Shown here: piece by piece, positions 6,438 through 12,037 of the stretch
Numbering within the stretch: position 1 is the stretch's first letter
Layout: each line of letters begins with the position of its first letter
Assembly (NCBI GenBank): GCA_013334845.1
Contig: JAAXWV010000022.1
Location: forward strand, 1 to 12,037
Origin: Candidatus Roizmanbacteria bacterium
GTDB lineage: Bacteria; Patescibacteriota; Microgenomatia; UBA1406; GWC2-37-13
Direction: 5' to 3'
Length of the DNA stretch: 12,037 bases
Notes under the pieces: model-generated
Seen by the model: the letters and a program-made list of their open reading frames with translations, nothing else
Database searches by the model: none
Told to the model about the DNA's origin: nothing
Position numbers and translations under genes: made by a program

Positions 6438-7634
6438 ATGGAACCAAATCCCTCTCCTGTTTCTGACAAAAATAATCGAAGCCTTCTTTTTTTAGTGGGC
6501 GGAGTGGCTCTTTTCATCTTGATTTTACTTATTATTATAGTCGCGGCAAAGAAAAGAACGCCAACCCAAAATACGAACACTTCACAAAATCCTCTCCCTA
6601 AAACAGCTATAACAACAAAACCTATGCCAACAGTTGTAAAGACAGTCCCTCTATCTGAAACTTCCATTGGCATACTTTCGTGGTTAGATTCTATGAAAAA
6701 TTCTGCAGGCGTTTACTATGGTTCATATCAATGTACAGCAAAAACCTGTGAAAAACCGGTTGTTAGCTACACAGCCGGCATAGCTGCTATCTGGGGAGAA
6801 TTTCAACAATTCTCCAAAACGAAACAGTCCAGTCTTAGCCAGCGAATTTTAAAAGATTTGGCAACTTATAATAATAAAACTTCCGTACCCACGTTACAGA
6901 ATGATTTTTGGCACTGTAAGTTTTTATATGACATTGCAAGCTCTGCCACATCAACGGCAGAAATGAAAATGGCAGCTAAAAATTTATGTGATCGTGCTCA
7001 GTATCATCCTGCTGATGTAACTGATATTGCTAAACTAACAGTACATACTTTAAATGCTCCTGATGTCTCATCCCTCTTGAAAAAAGGTGTCATTATGGAC
7101 TCCGAAATTACGGCAAATTCTGAAAATTTTGATAGATATTCTGCTTATGCCTCCGATTTTATAGCTAAATATCTTTGGACCGGAGATGAGCAATATCGTA
7201 ATACTGCCTATGTTTATTATCGAAAAGCGGTCCAGGTTTATAGTACGATGAAAGAAAAAGCCAGTGTATATAGTATTTTGTTGTTTGCAAACACATCAGT
7301 TGACATGTATAAAACCACAAAATCGGATCAATATAAACAACTCGCTTTAATGCTAAAAACAAAATATGATCAGAAGGCATGTGTTCGCATTGAAGACTGT
7401 AGTATGCTTGCATATCTCGACAATGAGTTGTACAAAGTGACTCAAGATCAAATCTATCGAACTCAAGCAAAAACGGTAATCGGAGGTTTGGCGAATCAGA
7501 TCTTTGATGCAGATACCTACTCGGGTGAGTTGCAAGGAAAAAAAGCCTATCGGTCGTTTACGAATGACGTAAGCATGTATAGTACGAGAATGAATGGCAT
7601 ATTATTAGGATTAACTGCTGAGACAATTCAATGA
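6438..7634 (+). CDS. Membrane-anchored helical-repeat protein of unknown function
   Basis: I do not recognise this 398-residue protein as a named family. A single hydrophobic segment (about 15-37) is followed by KKR, a Thr/Pro/Asn-rich linker (41-72) and a mostly alpha-helical domain rich in Tyr and Ala. Three similar units occur: YLWTGDEQYRNTAYVYYRKA (245-264), MYKTTKSDQYKQLALMLKTK (290-309) and LYKVTQDQIYRTQAKTVIGG (331-350). This helix-turn-helix pattern recalls alpha/alpha-toroid (six-hairpin) carbohydrate enzymes, which is a fold guess only; no catalytic residues were identified. Six cysteines (99, 104, 160, 184, 315, 321) suggest an exported domain with disulfides. However, the KKR after the helix would favour the opposite orientation by the positive-inside rule. 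The gene overlaps the next one by ATGA, so the two products are probably made together. The start is supported by a -10 element 8 nt upstream. Confidence 0.8.
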   Translation: MEPNPSPVSDKNNRSLLFLVGGVALFILILLIIIVAAKKRTPTQNTNTSQNPLPKTAITTKPMPTVVKTVPLSETSIGILSWLDSMKNSAGVYYGSYQCTAKTCEKPVVSYTAGIAAIWGEFQQFSKTKQSSLSQRILKDLATYNNKTSVPTLQNDFWHCKFLYDIASSATSTAEMKMAAKNLCDRAQYHPADVTDIAKLTVHTLNAPDVSSLLKKGVIMDSEITANSENFDRYSAYASDFIAKYLWTGDEQYRNTAYVYYRKAVQVYSTMKEKASVYSILLFANTSVDMYKTTKSDQYKQLALMLKTKYDQKACVRIEDCSMLAYLDNELYKVTQDQIYRTQAKTVIGGLANQIFDADTYSGELQGKKAYRSFTNDVSMYSTRMNGILLGLTAETIQ

Positions 7635-10039
7635 ATATAAAAACACTAATTACTCTAATCATGGGTTTTGCGCTTTTCTGCTCATTTTCTGCTCAGCAGA
7701 TTAGAGCAGATTATTCAGCATACTGCACAGACATCAAGAGTCAGTGTGCTGCTCAGTCGAGTAATGGTTCATGTTCCGCTACATGTGATACCACAACAGG
7801 CACATGGTGGTGCCAGCCCACGTGTGCAGATGGTTTTGAATCCGGTTCATGTTCAGCAGACGCAAAAGATCATTGTGTGGAGCAGACGCCTTCGTGCGCT
7901 TTGTGCGGAAACACCACAAGTACCGCCTGTCACTGTACGTTGGCTACGGATCACGCATATTGTGATAAAGCCTCATCGACAGGGTGTACTATGAAGTATA
8001 AATCCGGTTGCGGCAAGGGTGAGACATTCGTAGCGGTACCCATGTCTACATGTGATGCCGAATCTAATGTGGCATATCATTGTCCAACTAATACTCCCAC
8101 GCCTACTAATAAACCTGCGCCCACCAATACACCACTTCCTGTTCCGTCAGCAACGAAAGTACCGACTCCCACTGCTGGCCAATGTGCTCTTAAAAGTTGG
8201 TCGTGTACAGCTCCCTGTTGGGTATGTGATTCTAATGGAATGAAAGTGCATTCGTATTCAAACAATTGTTCTCCAGATGATTGGAATAAATGTAATTGTT
8301 ACGATAATCCGACAGCTCCAGGTTGTGTTACTGCTATACCCACACCGACTAACATGCCTACAAGCACACCGGCTCCGACCGATACTCCTATGCCGACCAA
8401 TACGCCTACGCCTACCCCCACCCCTACGCCTGCACAACCAACTGCCGTGATCCAACAACCAAAAGCAAGTGATGTCTCAAAAGTAGCTGCGAATGCTGTT
8501 AAAAATACCCAGCGATGGATCTGTCTCGATGCACTCCCTTGTTCGCGAACGGCTTGTTCTTCAAACGTAACGCCAGATCACAGTGTAAGACTCCAGGCAA
8601 AAAGTGATATTGCCCCGATAGCACTTCAAAAAACGTATATTTTTGAGTGTTTACAGACAAACTCTGGTCCAAAGTGCACCTCAGGCGACGCGGCTATTGA
8701 TGCTCAGTATCTTGGAATGGACAACTTAAGTTTCTTAAAATCAAATTACAAGTACCATTTCGGTAAGTATATTTTTCCCAACGGATCTTCTGCACCCAAC
8801 CCCACTGATGCTGGCGTAAACGGGACAGTTGGGCCGTATGAATGGGAGAGCTATACCGATGACAATATCGGTAGAATTTTTATGGCAATGAATATTGTTG
8901 ATCCCAATGCGATTGTTGGAAAAGAAGGTGGGCAACAACAAGCATTACTTGCCTTTTCATCAAGCGGAAAGACCTGTGTTATGATTAAGTGGGATCCCTA
9001 TGGACAGGTGTTTGATAGCTATACCCTTGAACCAATAAAGGATGCTACGGTTACCCTCTTGGAAAAAAGTAAATCGGGTATATTTGCTCAAGTTGATCCA
9101 AACAATATTCTTGGCGGACTTACCAACCCGGTAAAAACTACTGAAAATGGAGCATACAGCTTTGTAGTCCCCGATGGAACATATCGATTACGGGTGAGTC
9201 ACCCGGATTATGAATTCCCCGGATCCACGCTTAATAATGGTGAATATAAATCGCTCTACTCCGATATCTATACTGGTCAGGAATTTGTTCAAAAGGGCTC
9301 AATCAAACATTTTGATATTCCGCTAAATCCGAAGGATAGATCGAAATCACTGCAAACTTTTAATAAAGTGCAGCCGAAAATAGTGACAAAATATGAAACA
9401 TACAATAAAGTGGCAAATACGTATGATATAGAGGGTACGGTAAGCCATCCGTATACGGAGATTAAACAATATAGTAAGAAGCTCTCTCAAACAACAGGCG
9501 AATTTGTGCAGACGCGATTACTAGACGCAGTATATGCGGATAAATATGGTAATTTCACATTGCATATAAACGCATTTAAATTACAACCAGGTGAATCTTT
9601 GGGGAATATGGAGTTGACCAAAAACCTTTCAAAACTTGGACCGACTTCTGAATCATTCTGGGATTATGTAGAGTCGCTTTTCCGCTCGGTATTTAATGCA
9701 AAAGTAAACGCAGAGCAAACTAAAGTGATAAATGTTACAGGCGACACTGTCTTGCCTTATATTAACGGATTTACTTATGATGAAAGGGGCAGAATTCAGA
9801 AGAACGTGCATGTGAATATAAACCTTTCATTTTCACGAAAGTCTTTTGCGAGCACAGTTTCAGACGATACGGGACATCTTACTATTTACACCCCATACTT
9901 GCCGAATATGCCATATTATCTGGAGTATCAAATTGGCGACACTGTCCGTGAAGTAAGCCTCACACAGTTTATGAAAGAAAATGCAGCATTTTTGACGAGT
10001 CACAATATAAACCTTAACATTCCTGCTCTCGGTAAATAA
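7631..10039 (+). CDS. Large secreted cysteine-rich protein with Thr/Pro linkers and beta-sandwich domains
   Basis: This 802-residue protein begins with a clear signal peptide (K4, hydrophobic core, likely cleavage after QQIRA near residue 26). Residues 32-151 carry 17 cysteines. A Thr/Pro linker (152-181) leads to a second Cys-rich module with 8 cysteines (185-232), then a second linker (236-268) with TPTPTPTP. Residues 290-450 form an unrecognised globular region. Residues about 455-565 resemble a carboxypeptidase regulatory-like (transthyretin-fold) domain: ATVTLLEKS, TTENGAYSFVVPDGTYRLRV, then FDIPLNP. Two further beta-rich modules (about 583-650 and 708-798) have similar DxxG turns. There is no LPxTG motif or C-terminal membrane helix, so it is either released or held by partners. 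It overlaps the upstream membrane protein gene by ATGA. A role in adhesion or attachment is plausible from the architecture but unproven. Confidence 0.88.
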   Translation: MNIKTLITLIMGFALFCSFSAQQIRADYSAYCTDIKSQCAAQSSNGSCSATCDTTTGTWWCQPTCADGFESGSCSADAKDHCVEQTPSCALCGNTTSTACHCTLATDHAYCDKASSTGCTMKYKSGCGKGETFVAVPMSTCDAESNVAYHCPTNTPTPTNKPAPTNTPLPVPSATKVPTPTAGQCALKSWSCTAPCWVCDSNGMKVHSYSNNCSPDDWNKCNCYDNPTAPGCVTAIPTPTNMPTSTPAPTDTPMPTNTPTPTPTPTPAQPTAVIQQPKASDVSKVAANAVKNTQRWICLDALPCSRTACSSNVTPDHSVRLQAKSDIAPIALQKTYIFECLQTNSGPKCTSGDAAIDAQYLGMDNLSFLKSNYKYHFGKYIFPNGSSAPNPTDAGVNGTVGPYEWESYTDDNIGRIFMAMNIVDPNAIVGKEGGQQQALLAFSSSGKTCVMIKWDPYGQVFDSYTLEPIKDATVTLLEKSKSGIFAQVDPNNILGGLTNPVKTTENGAYSFVVPDGTYRLRVSHPDYEFPGSTLNNGEYKSLYSDIYTGQEFVQKGSIKHFDIPLNPKDRSKSLQTFNKVQPKIVTKYETYNKVANTYDIEGTVSHPYTEIKQYSKKLSQTTGEFVQTRLLDAVYADKYGNFTLHINAFKLQPGESLGNMELTKNLSKLGPTSESFWDYVESLFRSVFNAKVNAEQTKVINVTGDTVLPYINGFTYDERGRIQKNVHVNINLSFSRKSFASTVSDDTGHLTIYTPYLPNMPYYLEYQIGDTVREVSLTQFMKENAAFLTSHNINLNIPALGK
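7674..7713 (+). repeat. Cluster of tandem direct repeats and a palindrome in the signal-peptide coding region
   Basis: TTTTCTGCTCA occurs twice, perfectly and in tandem (7674-7684 and 7685-7695). AGCAGATTA also occurs twice (7695-7703 and 7705-7713). TCTGCT and AGCAGA form a 13-nt perfect palindrome with a 1-nt centre (7688-7700). The 11-bp unit is not a multiple of three, so gain or loss of one copy would shift the reading frame. Confidence 0.7.
8084..8173 (+). repeat. First Thr/Pro-rich linker-coding repeat
   Basis: This stretch codes for residues 152-181 of the secreted protein, with units of the type NTPTPTN, APTNTPLP and VPTPTAG built from ACN/CCN codons. It separates two cysteine-rich modules and probably forms an extended, possibly glycosylated spacer. 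Codons vary, so the repetition is kept at protein level rather than as exact DNA repeats. Confidence 0.75.
8336..8434 (+). repeat. Second Thr/Pro-rich linker-coding repeat
   Basis: This stretch codes for residues 236-268 of the secreted protein (MPTSTPAPTDTPMP, then NTPTPTPTPTPTP). The 3' half is a near-regular 6-bp repeat of CCNACN, which could undergo in-frame length change. It joins the second cysteine module to the globular part. Confidence 0.8.
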
Positions 10040-10069
10040 CCTTCGTTTATCGATTGAAAATAAGGCTAA

Positions 10070-10098
10070 ATATAGTAAACTTATACTATATAAGTATA
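10070..10098 (+). promoter_or_regulatory. Putative Rrf2-autoregulated promoter/operator with nested inverted repeats
   Basis: The likely -10 is TATACT (10082-10087), 10 nt before the ATG at 10098, so the leader is only about 4 nt. Three inverted repeats overlap it. ACTTATA/TATAAGT (10079-10085, 10089-10095) has a 3-nt spacer. ATATAGT/ACTATAT (10070-10076, 10085-10091) has an 8-nt spacer. TATACT/AGTATA (10082-10087, 10093-10098) has a 5-nt spacer. Rrf2 proteins are dimers that bind such dyads and often repress their own operons. No strong -35 is present; TTGAAA at 10054-10059 is too far away (22 bp). The rest of the gap from 10040 holds no clear terminator. Confidence 0.5.
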
Positions 10099-10511
10099 TG
10101 TTAACTTTAAGCAACAAAACAGATTATAGTCTTATTTTGCTTGGATTTTTGGCCGAGGCAGATGGTTATGTTTCCATGCATCAGCTCATTGAGCAAACAA
10201 AACTTCCGCGCCGTTTTTTGGCACGAATTGCCTCAGAACTAGTTAGTCACGGAATACTTGAAAGCAAAGAAGGAAAAACGGGTGGATATAAATTGAAAAA
10301 GCAACTTAGTGAAACTCGCCTTGTTGACGTGATTGAAGTTTTTGAAAATAACACTTCCTTGCTACGGTGCAATAAAAAAGATAACTGCCAGTATAAACAT
10401 ATCTGTAAACATCACTGTGCAATCAATGAGACACTCACTACAATTATCCGCACAGAGCTTCAAAAGTGGACTCTTGACCGTGTTTTTAAATCGGATTCAA
10501 CGAAATTATGA
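10098..10511 (+). CDS. Rrf2-family, IscR-like iron-sulfur-sensing transcriptional regulator
   Basis: The 137-residue protein has the Rrf2 winged-helix fold: LSNKTDYSLILLGFLAEADG at the start, a recognition helix around LPRRFLARIASELVSHGIL (36-54), and the wing GKTGGYKLKK (59-68). C91, C97 and C103 are spaced CX5CX5C and H106 lies three residues on. This reproduces the spacing of the E. coli IscR [2Fe-2S] ligands C92, C98, C104 and H107. A fourth cysteine, C107, follows. The protein therefore probably senses cluster supply and controls the operon it heads; that inference rests on the ligands, the position before sufC-sufB and the inverted repeats at its own promoter. Its stop overlaps the sufC start in ATGA, implying coupled translation. 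The ATG at 10098 matches the usual N-terminus of the family. Confidence 0.92.
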   Translation: MLTLSNKTDYSLILLGFLAEADGYVSMHQLIEQTKLPRRFLARIASELVSHGILESKEGKTGGYKLKKQLSETRLVDVIEVFENNTSLLRCNKKDNCQYKHICKHHCAINETLTTIIRTELQKWTLDRVFKSDSTKL

Positions 10512-11227
10512 TAGAGTTGCGGAACCTTCGTGCTTCGGCAGGAAAAAAACAGATACTGAAAGGAATATCGTATCACTTTCAAAAAGGCAAAGTGTATGCC
10601 ATTATGGGGCCTAATGGATCGGGTAAATCGACGTTAACACATGTCATCATGGGTAACCCGGAATACAAACTTGATCCAGCGTCACATATTATGCTGAGCG
10701 GAAAAGATATTTCTAATCTATCTGCTGATGAACGGGCAAAGTCAGGCATCTTTTTATCGTTCCAAAGTCCATTATCTCTCGCCGGTGTGAAAGTACATCA
10801 AGTAATTCAGATGGCTTTAGCAGGACAGAAAGATCCTTTGTCGATGCGCCAGGAGATACGCAAAGTCGCTGAGGAGCTCAAGATTCCGGAAGAATTATTA
10901 CAGCGCTCACTCAACGAGGGGGCATCTGGTGGTGAAAAAAAGAAATTAGAAGTTCTACAGGCGGCAGTGCTTGATCGCAATATACAGATATACGATGAAG
11001 TGGATACCGGGGTCGATGTAGATTCACTCAAGACGATTGCTCAGTATCTTAATACCCATCGTGAAGGGAAGACTTATATTGTTATAACCCACTACAATCG
11101 AATTCTCGAGTATCTTGCACCTGATGAGGTACTAGTGATGAAAGATGGACAGATTGTGAAGACAGGTAATGCCGGTTTGGCGAAAATTATTGAAAAGGAA
11201 GGTTATGAACAAGGATCTAAAATTTGA
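10508..11227 (+). CDS. sufC: Fe-S cluster assembly ATPase SufC
   Basis: This is a full-length 239-residue ABC-type ATPase. Walker A is GPNGSGKS (34-41), the Q-loop is around Q86 (LSFQSPLSLAGV), the signature is NEGASGGEKKKLEVLQ (136-151), Walker B is IQIYDE (159-164), followed by the SufC-like VDTGVDVDSLK, and the H-loop is H195 (VITHYNRIL). The SGGEKKK signature and the DxGxDxDxLK segment separate SufC from transporter ATPases. It works in the cytoplasm in the SufBCD scaffold complex, powering cluster assembly. The start overlaps the regulator stop (ATGA) and its 3' end overlaps sufB by 23 nt, so stoichiometric expression is likely. The Tyr before DE in Walker B, where a hydrophobic Leu is usual, is a mild departure. 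Confidence 0.96.
   Translation: MIELRNLRASAGKKQILKGISYHFQKGKVYAIMGPNGSGKSTLTHVIMGNPEYKLDPASHIMLSGKDISNLSADERAKSGIFLSFQSPLSLAGVKVHQVIQMALAGQKDPLSMRQEIRKVAEELKIPEELLQRSLNEGASGGEKKKLEVLQAAVLDRNIQIYDEVDTGVDVDSLKTIAQYLNTHREGKTYIVITHYNRILEYLAPDEVLVMKDGQIVKTGNAGLAKIIEKEGYEQGSKI
11197..11202 (+). promoter_or_regulatory. Shine-Dalgarno-like site for sufB
   Basis: GGAAGG lies just before the ATG at 11205 within AAAAGGAAGG. An AAGGA core ending at 11199 leaves a 5-nt spacing. It supports 11205 over the downstream ATG at 11247. It also lies in sufC coding sequence (KEGYE), so codon constraint may explain it. Confidence 0.5.
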
Positions 11228-12037
11228 TTACCGCTATGGATTTTCCATGCCACAAAACTACTTCTTCAAAGGAGAAAAGGGGATCTCTCGTGATGTGGTG
11301 CTGAACATTTCTCATATTAAAAAAGAACCGGAATGGATGACCCAGTTTCGTTTAAGAGCGTATGAACTATTTTTGGCAGAACCAATGCCCAAGTGGGGGC
11401 CTGATCTCAGTCGAATCAATTTTGACGATATATATTACTATATAAAACCTACAGAAGATCGAGCTTCCACGTGGGATAAACTTCCGAAAGAAATAAAAGA
11501 GACGTATGATCGTATTGGCATGCCTGAGGCCGAGAAAAAGTATCTTGCAGGCGTGAGTGCTCAGTATGAAAGTGAAGTGGTCTATGAGAGTGTCAACGCG
11601 GAGCTCAATAGACTAGGTGTAATTTTCTGCGACATGGATTCAGCACTTCGCAATCATCCTGATCTGGTGAAAGAATACTTCGGAACTCTTATTCCACCTC
11701 ATGATAATAAATTTGCAGCTCTTAATTCAGCTGTATGGTCAGGTGGCTCTTTTATTTATGTGCCTCAAGGTGTGAAAGTCAATTTGCCACTCCAGGCATA
11801 TTTCAGAATCAATGCAGAAAAGTTCGGCCAGTTTGAACGTACTCTTATCATTGCTGATGAAGGCAGTTATGTTAGCTACATGGAAGGATGCACTGCACCA
11901 ATGCGTGATGAGAATCAACTTCATGCTGCTGTGGTTGAGATTGTTGCACTTGATAACGCTGAGGTTAAGTATTCAACCGTTCAAAACTGGTACCCTGGCG
12001 ATAAGAATGGCAAAGGTGGAATTTACAATTTTGTAAC
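11205..12037 (+). CDS. sufB: Fe-S cluster assembly scaffold protein SufB (5' part, runs off the window)
   Basis: The frame is open from 11205 to the window end, giving 277 residues of a protein that is usually about 470. Family features in order are DYRYGF (8-13), ISHIKKEPEWMTQFRLRAYE (35-54), WGPDLSRINFDDIYYYIKPT (64-83), ALNSAVWSGGSFIYVPQGVK (172-191), YMEGCTAP (225-232) and YSTVQNWYPG (256-265). This pattern is SufB rather than SufD. SufB builds the nascent cluster with SufC and SufD in the cytoplasm. The start at 11205 overlaps sufC by 23 nt and is chosen because similarity to SufB begins within the first ten residues and a purine-rich site precedes it. The conserved C-terminal cysteine and the following suf genes lie outside the window. 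Confidence 0.95.
   Translation, partial: MNKDLKFDYRYGFSMPQNYFFKGEKGISRDVVLNISHIKKEPEWMTQFRLRAYELFLAEPMPKWGPDLSRINFDDIYYYIKPTEDRASTWDKLPKEIKETYDRIGMPEAEKKYLAGVSAQYESEVVYESVNAELNRLGVIFCDMDSALRNHPDLVKEYFGTLIPPHDNKFAALNSAVWSGGSFIYVPQGVKVNLPLQAYFRINAEKFGQFERTLIIADEGSYVSYMEGCTAPMRDENQLHAAVVEIVALDNAEVKYSTVQNWYPGDKNGKGGIYNFV

Noticed and set aside
6368..6673. 101-residue minus-strand frame over the start of the membrane protein gene
   Set aside because: It is antisense to the transmembrane and linker coding region, has no promoter or family resemblance, and conflicts with the plausible plus-strand operon.
8336..8434. Near-regular 6-bp repeats, considered as a tandem-repeat locus or array
   Set aside because: They are in-frame Thr-Pro codons of a protein linker with no spacers, so the coding explanation is sufficient.
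8077..8458. Minus-strand frames opposite the Thr/Pro linkers
   Set aside because: They arise from reading repetitive ACN/CCN codons on the opposite strand and give low-complexity Gly/Val or Arg-rich peptides.
11739..12036. Short frames on both strands near the window end
   Set aside because: They overlap the strongly conserved SufB coding sequence in other frames.
1..12037. Possible recoding of TGA as an amino acid, known in some Patescibacteria
   Set aside because: Several genes end in TGA exactly at expected family lengths, two in ATGA overlaps, and no conserved domain contains an in-frame TGA.

Overview
The window looks like a compact bacterial genome of the Patescibacteria/CPR type, most likely a Microgenomates-like lineage. 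This assignment is an inference from gene content: a stand-alone Pol I-type 5' nuclease, a TsaC-TsaE fusion, a CvpA-CAP fusion, a secreted Pro/Thr-linker protein and a small Rrf2-SUF operon. Genes overlap or are separated by only a few bases, and start codons mostly lack Shine-Dalgarno sequences. The genetic code appears standard: several genes end in TGA, two of them inside ATGA overlaps, and no TGA interrupts a conserved domain.

Region 1 (1-1403, + strand) holds the 3' end of a CruF-family carotenoid hydratase gene, then a membrane protein joining a CvpA-like four-helix N-terminus to an extracellular CAP domain. Region 2 (1404-4220, - strand) is a two-gene operon, ftsH followed three bases later by the 5' nuclease. 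The nuclease stop codon directly abuts the stop of the convergent CvpA-CAP gene. Region 3 (4221-4266) is a 46-bp divergent promoter region whose two extended -10 elements form the arms of an imperfect dyad. The ftsH transcript is predicted to be leaderless.

Region 4 (4267-6362, + strand) is a t6A tRNA-modification operon: a TsaC-TsaE fusion followed after 2 bp by TsaD. The enzyme that makes threonylcarbamoyl-AMP and the ATPase that cycles the transfer complex are therefore one polypeptide. No TsaB is visible here. Region 5 (6438-10039) encodes two translationally coupled (ATGA) envelope proteins of unknown function. The first is a membrane-anchored helical-repeat protein. The second is an 802-residue secreted protein with a cysteine-rich N-terminus, two Thr/Pro linkers and C-terminal beta-sandwich domains.

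Region 6 (10040 to the end) is an iron-sulfur assembly operon: an IscR-like Rrf2 regulator with the full Cys/Cys/Cys/His cluster-ligand pattern, then sufC (ATGA overlap) and sufB (23-nt overlap, running off the window). Nested inverted repeats cover the predicted -10 and start of the regulator, suggesting autoregulation by cluster status.

No RNA gene, CRISPR array, transposase or attachment site was seen, and no stretch over 300 bases lacks a gene. The least explained parts are the coupled surface-protein pair and the TsaC-TsaE fusion.
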